This document shows positions 15,177-23,037 of a stretch of 43,083 nt of DNA, in pieces; position 1 is the first letter of the stretch, and every line of letters begins with the position of its first letter. The position numbers and the translations under genes are program-made. The notes under the pieces are model-generated. The model was not told the DNA's origin. It made no database searches and worked only from the letters and a program-made list of their open reading frames with translations. The DNA comes from NAT127 sp041655035 (lineage in GTDB: Bacteria > Pseudomonadota > Gammaproteobacteria > Pseudomonadales > Porticoccaceae): contig JBAZCN010000012.1 of the NCBI GenBank assembly GCA_041655035.1, positions 1 through 43,083 of the forward strand, given 5' to 3'.

Positions 15177-16550
15177 ATGCAACGCATCCTTATTGTTGAA
15201 GATGAAGAGGTTATCCGCAATTCCCTGACCAAGCTGCTGGAGCGCAACGGTTACGACGCCCATGCCGCCGCCAATATTCAGGACGCCACCCAGCGTTACG
15301 CCCTCACCGACTTCGCCCTGATCATCAGCGACCTGCGCCTGCCCGGCGCCCCGGGAACCGACCTGATCAAGATGGCCGGCGAGGTGCCGGTACTGATCAT
15401 GACCAGCTATGCCAGCCTGCGCTCGGCGGTGGATACCATGAAGATGGGCGCGGTGGACTACATTCCCAAACCGTTCGACCAGAAGGAAGTGCTGAGCTCC
15501 ATCAAGCGAATCTTCAGCGCCCAGCCGGCCTCCAAGGAATTCCGCTCGCCCACCCATGCCAGCCGCGGCATGGTCGGCAGCAGCGCACCCATGAAGGAAG
15601 TGTTCAACATCATTCACAAGGTGGCGCCGACCGATGCCACGGTGCTGATCCTCGGCGAAACCGGTACCGGCAAGGAACTCGCCGCCAAGGCCATCCACAA
15701 CGAAAGCCGGCGCGCCAAGAACCCCATTATTTGCGTCAACTGTGCCGCCATTCCCGACACCCTCATCGAAGCGGAGCTGTTCGGCCATGAGAAGGGCGCT
15801 TTCACCGGCGCCCATGAAAGCCGCACCGGCCTGGTGGCCGCCGCTGACGGCGGCACACTGTTCCTCGACGAAATCGGCGAGCTGCCCCTGGAGGCCCAGG
15901 CCCGCCTGCTGCGGGTGCTCCAGGAGGGCGAGGTGCGGCCCATCGGTTCGGTCAAGTCCAGGGATGTGGACGTGCGCCTGGTGGCGGCGACCCACCGCAA
16001 CCTGCAAAAGCTCTGCAAGGAAGGGTTGTTCCGGGAGGATTTGTACTACCGGATCAACGTCGTCAACCTGCGCATTCCACCTCTGCGGGAGCGCGGCAAG
16101 GACATCCTGCAACTGGCCGAGTACTTGCTCACCAAGTACTGCACCAAGATGGGCAAACCGGACATGACCTTGGCGCCGGACGCCATCCAGGCCATCACCA
16201 CCTATACCTGGCCTGGCAACATCCGCGAAATGGAAAACTCCATTCAACGGGCGGTGATCCTCTGCGATGAAGACAATCCGGTCACCCACGATCTGCTCGG
16301 AGTCGACCTCACCCTGGTGGAAATCGACGACGACGGCGACGGCATCGACCCCAAGATGAACACTTCGCGGCGGTTGATGGACAGCGACGCCCCTGAAGGC
16401 CTGTCACTGGAAGATTACTTCACCCATTTCGTCCTTGAAAATCAGCACACCATGAGTGAGACCGAGCTGGCAAAAAAGCTGGGTATCAGCCGAAAATGCC
16501 TGTGGGAGCGCCGCCAGAAACTGGGGATTCCACGAACCAAGACCGCCTGA
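15177..16550 (+). CDS. cbrB: sigma54-dependent response regulator CbrB
   Basis: This 457-residue NtrC-family activator has a receiver domain with acidic pocket E8/D9, phospho-acceptor D52 (ISDLRLPG) and Lys in YIPKPF. The AAA+ domain has Walker A GETGTGKE (160-167), the sigma54-contact loop GAFTGA (207-212), Walker B TLFLDEIGE and the arginine-finger region FREDLYYRINV. A Fis-type HTH closes the protein (SETELAKKLGISRKCLWERR). It is the expected partner of CbrA upstream. The gap after it holds a sigma54 promoter and GGTAACA repeats, which it probably activates. The Fis-type HTH reads KCLWERRQKLGI, typical of CbrB-type regulators. Confidence 0.94.
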   Translation: MQRILIVEDEEVIRNSLTKLLERNGYDAHAAANIQDATQRYALTDFALIISDLRLPGAPGTDLIKMAGEVPVLIMTSYASLRSAVDTMKMGAVDYIPKPFDQKEVLSSIKRIFSAQPASKEFRSPTHASRGMVGSSAPMKEVFNIIHKVAPTDATVLILGETGTGKELAAKAIHNESRRAKNPIICVNCAAIPDTLIEAELFGHEKGAFTGAHESRTGLVAAADGGTLFLDEIGELPLEAQARLLRVLQEGEVRPIGSVKSRDVDVRLVAATHRNLQKLCKEGLFREDLYYRINVVNLRIPPLRERGKDILQLAEYLLTKYCTKMGKPDMTLAPDAIQAITTYTWPGNIREMENSIQRAVILCDEDNPVTHDLLGVDLTLVEIDDDGDGIDPKMNTSRRLMDSDAPEGLSLEDYFTHFVLENQHTMSETELAKKLGISRKCLWERRQKLGIPRTKTA

Positions 16551-16575
16551 CCCGGCATCGAAGGCAGGGCTGGCG

Positions 16576-16613
16576 GGTAACAAATAGGAACATCAGTGTG
16601 AGAATAGGTAACA
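16576..16613 (+). promoter_or_regulatory. Candidate CbrB upstream activating sequence (paired GGTAACA)
   Basis: Two direct copies of GGTAACA (16576-16582 and 16607-16613) start 31 bp apart, close to three helical turns. They lie about 75-110 bp upstream of a sigma54 promoter. The second also forms part of an imperfect palindrome, GTGTGA with GTAACAC (16596-16614). I recall GTAACA-type half-sites for Pseudomonas CbrB, but this needs checking against the published motif. Confidence 0.6.
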
Positions 16614-16686
16614 CCCAAAAGCGGAAAACTTTAGTAAAAACCAGAGACAAAAACACATCTTATTGATTTACAACAATAAAAAAACT

Positions 16687-16702
16687 TGGCACAGGAAGTG
16701 CA
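16687..16702 (+). promoter_or_regulatory. sigma54 (RpoN) promoter of the CrcZ-like RNA
   Basis: TGGCACAGGAAGTGCA matches the -24/-12 consensus (TGGCACG-N4-TTGCA) with the invariant GG and GC at exactly the right spacing. Only two consensus positions differ. The predicted transcription start is at about 16713. No protein-coding start with a ribosome-binding site follows before the terminator. Confidence 0.85.
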
Positions 16703-16712
16703 GCTATATAGA

Positions 16713-16862
16713 TATAACAATAAGTCCACTCAGCGGAATAACAACAATAGAGATAACAAAGAAACTGACTGACGGATTGCTTTCCAGGACACAGGGGGGT
16801 TAGGACCCGTTTCCGCAGAGCATCTGGACCCTGAAGGGAGGCGCAAGCCTCCCTTTCCTTTT
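16713..16862 (+). ncRNA. CrcZ-like Hfq-binding small RNA (about 150 nt)
   Basis: A transcript starting at the sigma54 site would run to the hairpin at 16836-16853. Within its first 55 nt it carries three exact AAYAAYAA motifs: 16716-16723, 16737-16744 and 16740-16747. An imperfect copy lies at 16753-16764. These A-rich ARN repeats bind the distal face of Hfq. In Pseudomonas the CrcZ RNA lies in the same place, between cbrB and pcnB, is driven by RpoN and CbrB, and sequesters Hfq/Crc to relieve catabolite repression. The RNA here is far shorter than P. aeruginosa CrcZ (about 400 nt). I find no ORF with a ribosome-binding site in it. Function is inferred from synteny, promoter class and motifs together. 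Confidence 0.78.
16836..16862 (+). terminator. Rho-independent terminator of the CrcZ-like RNA
   Basis: A perfect 7-bp stem (GGGAGGC/GCCTCCC) with the stable GCAA tetraloop is followed by TTTCCTTTT. It ends the transcript 71 nt before pcnB. Confidence 0.85.
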
Positions 16863-16933
16863 CCGCAACAAGATCATTTCCCGCCTCAACCCTGTGCTAA
16901 ACTGCCGCTTTTCCCAATGACCTGAAAACCTCG

Positions 16934-18289
16934 ATGCTGAAAAAGCTGATCAGAATCTTCGTCCCTAAGAAGTCGCGCTCCCGTCAGGATGGGCCCAATA
17001 TCCTCAAGGCCGGTGAACATACGATCAAATCCCGTCATATCAGCAGTGCCGCGAGTAAGATCGTAGACATCCTCGAAGAAAACAAGTTCCAGGCGTATGT
17101 GGTGGGCGGCTGTATCCGGGATATTCTTCTCGATCGGCACCCCAAGGATTTCGATGTCGCCACCAATGCCACCCCTGAAGAAGTAAAGGCGCTTTTCCGC
17201 CGTTCCCGCATCGTCGGCCGCCGCTTCCAGATCGTCCATGTCCATATGGGCCGGGATATCGTCGAGGTCACTACCTTCCGCGCCAACCACAGCGCCAGCG
17301 GCGGCCGCCAGGGGGTGCGCAGCGACCAGGGCATGCTGCTGCGGGACAACGTCTTTGGCGATATCACCGAAGATGCCCAGCGCCGGGACTTCACCGTCAA
17401 CGCCCTGTATTACCAGCCGAGAAGCAATACTCTCTATGACTATGCCAACGGCCTGGACGATATCGCGCGGCGCCAGTTGCGCATCATCGGCGATCCCGAA
17501 ACCCGCTTCCGCGAAGACCCGGTGCGCATGCTCCGCGCCGCCCGGTTCGCCGGCAAGCTGGGGTTCAGCGTCGAAGCCGCCACCGCCGCCCCCATTGGCG
17601 CTCTCGCCCCCCTGCTCCGCGACATTCCCCCCGCCAGACTGTTTGACGAGTGGCTCAAGCTGTTCCTCTCCGGCTACGCTCTCGATACCTTCCACGTTTT
17701 GCGGGAATTCGGGCTGTTCGAGGAGTTGTTTCCCAGCATCGACCCGCTGCTCGACAGCGATGACGGTTTCAACCTGCGCTTCGTCGAACAGGCCCTGGGC
17801 AACACAGACGCCCGGATTCGGGACGGCAAACGGGTCACCCCGGCATTCCTGCTCGCCGCACTGTTGTGGCCGATGGTGGTGAAGGTTACCCGCCATTATC
17901 TCGAGCGCGGTGAGAATCCCGCCATGGCCGTCCAGAAAGCGGGGGGGCAAGTGGTCGCCCAGCAGATCGACCGGATCGCCATTCCCCGGCGTTTTTCCAT
18001 GCCGATGCGGGAAATCTGGGATATGCAGCAGCGCCTGCCGCTGCGCTATGGGCGGCGTGCGGAGCATCTGGTGGAATTGCCGCGCTTTCGCGCGGGATAC
18101 GATTTCATCCTGCTCAGGGAGCAAGCCGGAGAGGACCTCGGCGGCCTCGGCCGCTGGTGGACCCTCTATCAGGAGGCCGGCGACAGCGAACGGCTGACCA
18201 TGGTCAAGGCGCTGGACAACAAGAGCGAGGGCGACAAGCGACGCCGTCGCCGCCCCAGGCGCCCGCCCGCCGGGAGCGGCCAGAGTTGA
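16934..18289 (+). CDS. pcnB: Poly(A) polymerase I
   Basis: This 451-residue nucleotidyltransferase adds 3' poly(A) tails to RNA and so targets it for decay by PNPase and other exonucleases. The class II signature is clear: AYVVGGCIRDILLD (54-67) and KDFDVAT, with catalytic D72 and D74. These are followed by the RRDFTVNALYY block and the head-to-neck motif RFREDPVRMLRAARFAGKLG. A basic tail (KRRRRRPRRPP) probably binds RNA. The start ATG follows a short leader after the small-RNA terminator. The folK start overlaps its stop, so the two are coupled. The order cbrB-sRNA-pcnB-folK is shared with Pseudomonas. Confidence 0.96.
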   Translation: MLKKLIRIFVPKKSRSRQDGPNILKAGEHTIKSRHISSAASKIVDILEENKFQAYVVGGCIRDILLDRHPKDFDVATNATPEEVKALFRRSRIVGRRFQIVHVHMGRDIVEVTTFRANHSASGGRQGVRSDQGMLLRDNVFGDITEDAQRRDFTVNALYYQPRSNTLYDYANGLDDIARRQLRIIGDPETRFREDPVRMLRAARFAGKLGFSVEAATAAPIGALAPLLRDIPPARLFDEWLKLFLSGYALDTFHVLREFGLFEELFPSIDPLLDSDDGFNLRFVEQALGNTDARIRDGKRVTPAFLLAALLWPMVVKVTRHYLERGENPAMAVQKAGGQVVAQQIDRIAIPRRFSMPMREIWDMQQRLPLRYGRRAEHLVELPRFRAGYDFILLREQAGEDLGGLGRWWTLYQEAGDSERLTMVKALDNKSEGDKRRRRRPRRPPAGSGQS

Positions 18290-18813
18290 GCTCTCCGCTA
18301 GCCGGCTCTGCCGAACCGAACTCGGCGGTAACCGCCTTCATCGGTATCGGCAGCAACCTCGGCGAACCCCGCCATCAGGTCGACCGCGCCGTCGCGGCGT
18401 TGGCGCAACTACCGCAGACACGGCTGCTCGCGGTCTCGCCCTGGTACCACAGCAAAGCCCTCGGGCCCGGGCCGCAACCAGATTACCGCAACGGCGTCGC
18501 GCAGCTGGCCACGGACCTCCCTCCCGACCAGCTTCTGGCCGCCCTCCAGGCCATCGAGCATCGCCAGGGCCGGCAGCGCGAGTTGCGCTGGGCGGCGCGC
18601 ACTCTCGATCTCGACATCCTTCTCTACGGCGACCTGGTGGTGGACAGCGCCACCCTGACCATTCCCCACCCAAGAATGGCGGAGCGCGGCTTCGTACTGC
18701 GCCCGCTGCTCGATCTCGCCCCCGAGCTGATCCTGCCCGACGGGACGGCCCTCGCCGCCCACTTGGCAAATTGCGCGACTGACGGTATCGTCCGCGTCAC
18801 TGACGGAGACTAA
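18286..18813 (+). CDS. folK: 6-hydroxymethyl-7,8-dihydropterin pyrophosphokinase
   Basis: This 175-residue enzyme transfers pyrophosphate from ATP to 6-hydroxymethyl-dihydropterin in folate synthesis. The diagnostic HPPK blocks are visible: AFIGIGSNLGEP, RWAARTLDLDILLYG (with the metal Asp pair) and IPHPRMAERGFVLRPLLDL. The chosen start is TTG at 18286, overlapping the pcnB stop as TTGA. GGGAG lies 9 nt upstream, and no ATG sits near the expected N-terminus. A longer upstream opening inside pcnB would add an unconserved Arg/Gln-rich tail. Together with folP elsewhere in this window, two folate genes are present. Confidence 0.94.
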   Translation: MSSPLAGSAEPNSAVTAFIGIGSNLGEPRHQVDRAVAALAQLPQTRLLAVSPWYHSKALGPGPQPDYRNGVAQLATDLPPDQLLAALQAIEHRQGRQRELRWAARTLDLDILLYGDLVVDSATLTIPHPRMAERGFVLRPLLDLAPELILPDGTALAAHLANCATDGIVRVTDGD

Positions 18814-18814
18814 C

Positions 18815-19498
18815 GTGGATCTGATCGCCAACGACATAGGCCTCGACCTGAGCCGCTATGAGCTACCGCGCTTCATCGCTGTCGAAGGCCCCATCGGCGT
18901 GGGCAAGACCACCCTCGCCAAGCGCCTGGCCAGGACATTCCACTACAGCACCCTGCTGGAACAGGCGGAGGAAAACCCCTTTCTCGAAAGGTTCTACAGC
19001 GACCGCCGCTCGGCGGCGCTACCGACCCAGCTGTTTTTTCTTTTCCAGCGGGTCAAGCAGTTGCAGTCGCTGCGCCAGGGGGACATTTTCAGCCCGGTGA
19101 GCATCGCCGACTTTCTGATGGAAAAAGACCCGCTGTTTGCCCAGGCGACCCTCGACCCGGATGAGCTGCGGCTTTACCAGAATGTCTACGCCCAACTCAC
19201 CGTCGACTCCCCGGTACCCGACCTGGTGATCTACCTGCAGGCGCCGCTGGAGGTTCTGCTGGAACGCATCCAGTACCGCGGCACGCCGATGGAGCAGAAT
19301 ATCGATCCGGCGTACCTGCGCACCCTCAACGACGCCTACACCCGCTTTTTCCACTACTATGACCGCGCCCCCCTGTTGATCGTCAACGCCACCGAAATCG
19401 ACCTGGTGAACAGCGACGAAGACTATCGCAACCTGGTGGAATATCTGCTGACGATCAAGAGCGGCAAGCACTACTACAATCCGACACCGCACCTGTGA
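18815..19498 (+). CDS. Deoxynucleoside kinase (dNK/dGK family)
   Basis: This 227-residue P-loop kinase has Walker A in FIAVEGPIGVGKTTLAKRLA, the ENPFLERFY substrate block, and FFLFQRVKQL. The YLQAPLEVLLERIQYRG segment carries the ERIQYRG lid-type arginines. These fit the deoxynucleoside kinase family (deoxyadenosine, deoxyguanosine or deoxycytidine), which phosphorylates salvaged deoxynucleosides. The specificity cannot be read. The start is GTG with GGAG 7 nt upstream, one base after the folK stop. A kinase of this family between folK and panB is a recurrent gammaproteobacterial arrangement in my recollection. Confidence 0.88.
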   Translation: MDLIANDIGLDLSRYELPRFIAVEGPIGVGKTTLAKRLARTFHYSTLLEQAEENPFLERFYSDRRSAALPTQLFFLFQRVKQLQSLRQGDIFSPVSIADFLMEKDPLFAQATLDPDELRLYQNVYAQLTVDSPVPDLVIYLQAPLEVLLERIQYRGTPMEQNIDPAYLRTLNDAYTRFFHYYDRAPLLIVNATEIDLVNSDEDYRNLVEYLLTIKSGKHYYNPTPHL

Positions 19499-19551
19499 GC
19501 ACCGGAGCGCCCGCCGCCAGCGGGCCCGGTTGGACGCGAGAGGAACCCGTC

Positions 19552-20343
19552 ATGAAAGCCATCAACCTAGCCACTCTCCAGGCGATGAAGACCGCTGGAC
19601 AAAAATTCGCGGTAGTCACCGCCTACGACGCCTCATTCGCCAGGCTCGGCGAACTCGCCGGCATCGAAGTACTGCTGGTCGGCGATTCGCTCGGCAACGT
19701 GGTGCTGGGCTACGACAGCACCGTGCCGGTCACCATGGACGATATGGCCCACCACACCCGGGCGGTGGCCCGCGGCAACAGCAAATCACTGATCATCGCC
19801 GACCTGCCGTTCATGGCCTACGCCAATGAACTCCAGGCCCTCGACAATGCCGCCGTGCTGATGCAGGCCGGGGCTCACATGATCAAGCTGGAAGGCGGCG
19901 CCTGGCTCGAGGAAACCGTCCACCTGCTCGCCGAGCGCGGCATCCCGGTGTGCGGCCACCTGGGCCTCACCCCGCAGTCGGTCCACAAGCTGGGCGGCTA
20001 CCGCGTCCAGGGCAAGGATGAGGAGGCCGCGGCGCAACTTCTCAACGACGCCCTGCTGCTGCAGGACGCCGGCGCCGACCTGCTGGTGCTCGAATGCGTT
20101 CCCTCGGCCCTCGGCGCCCAGATCAGCGCGGCCCTGGCCATCCCGGTGATCGGCATCGGCGCCGGGGTCGACACCGATGCCCAGGTGCTGGTGATCTACG
20201 ACCTGCTGGGAATCTCACCCCGCCAACCGCGGTTCAGCAAGAACTTCCTCGCCGGCACCGACGGCGTGCAGGGTGCGCTCGAAGCCTTCGCCAGCGCCGT
20301 GCGCAGCGGCCGGTTTCCCGAACCGGAACACAGTTTCAAGTAG
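19552..20343 (+). CDS. panB: 3-methyl-2-oxobutanoate hydroxymethyltransferase
   Basis: This 263-residue enzyme makes ketopantoate from alpha-ketoisovalerate and methylene-tetrahydrofolate, the first committed step to pantothenate and CoA. The (beta-alpha)8 barrel motifs are clear: VTAYDASFARL, LLVGDSLGNVVLGYDSTVPV (magnesium Asp), DLPFMAY, MIKLEGG, CGHLGLTPQSVHKLGGY, and LECVPS followed by IPVIGIGAG. The ATG at 19552 has GAGAGGA upstream; an in-frame ATG at 19495 would add an unconserved extension. In many relatives panC follows directly. Here it does not, and the next gene is pnp converging. Confidence 0.96.
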   Translation: MKAINLATLQAMKTAGQKFAVVTAYDASFARLGELAGIEVLLVGDSLGNVVLGYDSTVPVTMDDMAHHTRAVARGNSKSLIIADLPFMAYANELQALDNAAVLMQAGAHMIKLEGGAWLEETVHLLAERGIPVCGHLGLTPQSVHKLGGYRVQGKDEEAAAQLLNDALLLQDAGADLLVLECVPSALGAQISAALAIPVIGIGAGVDTDAQVLVIYDLLGISPRQPRFSKNFLAGTDGVQGALEAFASAVRSGRFPEPEHSFK

Positions 20344-20421
20344 CCTGGCCAAAAGGCACAAAGAGCGTTCTTCCACGACCAGCCGAGAGCTGTTTCACTG
20401 GCGCTTGCCAAGCACATGCAC

Positions 20422-20452
20422 AAAAAAACCGGCCCCGTGGTAACGGGGCCGG
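20422..20452 (-). terminator. Rho-independent terminator of the pnp operon
   Basis: A 10-bp perfect stem (CCGGCCCCGT/ACGGGGCCGG) with a 4-nt loop is followed by seven T on the minus strand. It is the end of the long operon starting at tRNA-fMet. It also sits in the convergent gap with panB. Confidence 0.9.
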
Positions 20453-20480
20453 CTGCGAGCGGCGCTAGTAACCGGGCCGG

Positions 20481-22622
20481 TTACAGGGACTGGTCCCTGA
20501 CTTCCTCGCTGCTCACCTCGCCATTGCCGGTGTTTTCCTCGGCCTGGGCTTCCTTGATGGACAGTTTGATGCGCCCGCGGTTGTCGACGTCAAGCACCTT
20601 GACCCGCACACTCTGGCCTTCCTTGAGGTAATCGCCGACGCTGTTGACGCGCTCCTCGGCGATCTGGGAGATGTGCACCAGGCCATCGGTAGCCGGCAGG
20701 AAGGTCACGAAGGCGCCGAAGTCGACGATCCTCGCCACCACCCCGTCGTAGATGCGACCGATCTCCGCCTCCGCGGTGATACCCTCGATACGCTCTACCG
20801 CGGCCTTGAGACCATCGGCATTGTCGCTGTAGATACGGATGGTGCCGTCGTCCTCGATGTCGATGGTGGCGCCGGTTTCCTCGGTGAGGGCGCGGATGGT
20901 TGCGCCGCCCTTGCCGATCACATCGCGGATCTTGTCGGTGTCGATCTTCATGGTGTGATAACGCGGCGCGCTGTCGGACACCTGCGAGCGACCCTCGGAG
21001 ATCACCTTGTTCATCTCGCCCAGAATGTGCAGACGAGCCTGCAGTGCCTGATTGAGGGCGGTTTCCATGATCTCTTCGGTAATGCCCTCGATCTTGATGT
21101 CCATCTGCAGGGCGGTGACGCCCTGAGCGGTACCGGCTACCTTGAAGTCCATGTCGCCGAGGTGGTCTTCATCGCCCAGGATATCGGTCAGTACGGCGAA
21201 GCCTTCTGGGTCCTTGACCAGCCCCATGGCAATACCCGCGACCGGCGCCTTGAGAGGAACGCCCGCATCCATCAGCGCCAGGCTGGTGCCGCACACCGAC
21301 GCCATCGAGCTGGAGCCATTGGACTCGGTGATCTCGGAAACCACACGCAGGGTGTAGGGGAAGGTAGCCAGACTCGGCAATACCGCGGCGACACCGCGGC
21401 GGGCCAGGCGGCCGTGGCCCACTTCGCGGCGCCCGGTGAAACCGACGCGACCACACTCGCCCACCGAGTAGGGAGGGAAATTGTAGTGGAGCATGAACGG
21501 ATCCTTGCGCTCCCCTTCCAGGGCGTCGATGATCTGGGCGTCGCGCAGGGAGCCGAGGGTGGCGGCGACCAGCGCCTGGGTCTCACCGCGGGTGAACAGC
21601 GCCGTGCCGTGCACCTTGGGCAGCATGCCGACCTGGACGCTGATCGGCCGCACGGTCTTGCTGTCGCGGCCGTCGATGCGGGGCTCGCCACGGATGATGC
21701 GGCCGCGGACGATGTTCTTTTCGAGCTTCTTGAAGGCGCCCTTGACGGTGTCGGCGCTGACGCCGGCACCGTCATTGACCAGGGCGGCAAGCGCATCGGC
21801 GCGCACGGCATCCACGGCGACGACACGCTCCTGCTTGCTGATCAGCCGATAGGCATCTTCGAGGCGCGGGCCGAACTGCTCCTTGAGCGCGCTGGCCAGC
21901 TCGACGTTCTCCGCCGGCGCCTGCCAGTCCCAGCGGGGCTTGCCCACTTCGCGGACCAGTTCGTCGATCACCGCGATGGCGGCCTGCATTTCCTGGTGAC
22001 CGAACAGCACGGCGCCCAGCATCAGGTCTTCCGGCAGTTCTTTGGCCTCGGACTCCACCATCAGCACCGCGTCGCGGGTACCGGCCACCACCATGTCGAG
22101 ATCCGACTTGGTCAGTTGTGAATAGGTGGGGTTCAACAGGTAGCCCGCCTCGCGGCTGTAACCGACCCGCGCCGCGCCGATCGGGCCACTGAAGGGGATG
22201 CCGGAAATGGCCAGCGCTGCCGAGGTGCCGATCATCGCCGCGATATCCGGGTCGATGTCCTTGTCGGCGGACAGCACCGTGCAGATCACCTGCACTTCAT
22301 TCTTGTAGCCATCGGGAAACAGCGGGCGGATGGGACGATCGATCAGCCGTGAGGTCAGGGTTTCCTTTTCGCTGGGGCGACCCTCGCGCTTGAAAAAGCC
22401 GCCGGGGATCTTGCCGGCCGCATAGGCTTTTTCCTGGTAGTTGACGGTCAGGGGGAAGAAATCCATTCCCTCCTTGGCTTCTCTGGCGCCGACCACGGTG
22501 CACAGCACACTGGTGTCGTCCATGCTGCACAGCACGGCGCCCGTGGCCTGGCGGGCGATGCGCCCGGTTTCCAGGGTGACGGTATGTTTACCGTATTGAA
22601 ACGATTTGATGACGGGGTTCAC
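20481..22622 (-). CDS. pnp: Polyribonucleotide nucleotidyltransferase (PNPase)
   Basis: This 713-residue phosphorolytic 3'-5' exoribonuclease of the degradosome consists of two RNase PH domains, with FFPLTVNYQEK and GRIPGGFFKREGRP-type loops, FTRGETQALV and ITESNGSSSMASVCG. Then come a KH domain (DKIRDVIGKGGATIRALTE) and an S1 domain (GRIYDGVVARIVDFGAFV). The length is normal for the family. The start is GTG with GAAGGTGA upstream. It follows rpsO after a stable hairpin, the same order as E. coli, where that region is the RNase III site used by PNPase to repress its own synthesis. Confidence 0.97.
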   Translation of the reverse strand: MNPVIKSFQYGKHTVTLETGRIARQATGAVLCSMDDTSVLCTVVGAREAKEGMDFFPLTVNYQEKAYAAGKIPGGFFKREGRPSEKETLTSRLIDRPIRPLFPDGYKNEVQVICTVLSADKDIDPDIAAMIGTSAALAISGIPFSGPIGAARVGYSREAGYLLNPTYSQLTKSDLDMVVAGTRDAVLMVESEAKELPEDLMLGAVLFGHQEMQAAIAVIDELVREVGKPRWDWQAPAENVELASALKEQFGPRLEDAYRLISKQERVVAVDAVRADALAALVNDGAGVSADTVKGAFKKLEKNIVRGRIIRGEPRIDGRDSKTVRPISVQVGMLPKVHGTALFTRGETQALVAATLGSLRDAQIIDALEGERKDPFMLHYNFPPYSVGECGRVGFTGRREVGHGRLARRGVAAVLPSLATFPYTLRVVSEITESNGSSSMASVCGTSLALMDAGVPLKAPVAGIAMGLVKDPEGFAVLTDILGDEDHLGDMDFKVAGTAQGVTALQMDIKIEGITEEIMETALNQALQARLHILGEMNKVISEGRSQVSDSAPRYHTMKIDTDKIRDVIGKGGATIRALTEETGATIDIEDDGTIRIYSDNADGLKAAVERIEGITAEAEIGRIYDGVVARIVDFGAFVTFLPATDGLVHISQIAEERVNSVGDYLKEGQSVRVKVLDVDNRGRIKLSIKEAQAEENTGNGEVSSEEVRDQSL

Positions 22623-22645
22623 GTTTGTTCACCTTCTTAAACGAC

Positions 22646-22666
22646 GACGGCTCCCGGGGAGCCGTC
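22646..22666 (-). promoter_or_regulatory. rpsO-pnp intergenic hairpin
   Basis: A 9-bp perfect stem GACGGCTCC/GGAGCCGTC with a 3-nt loop lies just after the rpsO stop and 23 nt before pnp. It has no strong T-run, so it is more likely an attenuator or processing/stability hairpin than a full terminator. Confidence 0.6.
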
Positions 22667-22674
22667 TGAATGCA

Positions 22675-22944
22675 TTAACGACGCAGGCCAAGTCTTTTGA
22701 TCAGTTCGGCATAGCGGCTCGCATCTTTGCCTTTGAGGTAATCCAGCAGTTTGCGGCGCTGGTTCACCATACGGATCAGACCGCGACGGGAGTGGTGGTC
22801 TTTCTTGTGACCTTCGAAGTGGCCTTGCAGTTTATTGATGTTGGCCGTCAGCAGTGCCACCTGTACTTCAGGGGAACCGGTGTCCCCTTCCGCCCGGGCG
22901 AAATCTTTGACGATGGTGTCTTTTTCCTGTGCACTCAGTGCCAT
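22675..22944 (-). CDS. rpsO: 30S ribosomal protein S15
   Basis: This 89-residue primary 16S-binding protein matches the family length exactly. Conserved blocks are FARAEGDTGSPEVQVALLTANINKL (the helix-1/loop region), HFEGHKKDHHSRRGL and the C-terminal RRKLLDYLK, RYAELIKRLGLRR. It binds helix 22 of 16S rRNA. In E. coli it also represses its own mRNA through a pseudoknot. I could not confirm an equivalent structure in the 93-nt leader (22945-23037), which shows only a weak GGCCC/GGGCC stem. It lies between truB and pnp. Confidence 0.97.
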   Translation of the reverse strand: MALSAQEKDTIVKDFARAEGDTGSPEVQVALLTANINKLQGHFEGHKKDHHSRRGLIRMVNQRRKLLDYLKGKDASRYAELIKRLGLRR

Positions 22945-23037
22945 GGTACTTACTCCACTATGCGATGGTTGATTCGGGATGTCCGCGCATAGGTACAGAC
23001 ACCCTAATGAGGCCCGACATGGGCCGATTCGTGAAGG

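Noticed and set aside
12192..16289. Minus-strand open frame of 1365 codons antisense to cbrA/cbrB
   Set aside because: It mirrors two clear, motif-rich genes on the plus strand, and its product is Gly/Gln/Asp/Arg-rich with no recognisable domain. Such long antisense frames are expected in high-GC DNA.
16669..16680. AACAATAA motif upstream of the sigma54 promoter as part of the small RNA
   Set aside because: It precedes the promoter, so it would be in the cbrB 3' end rather than the RNA starting at 16713.
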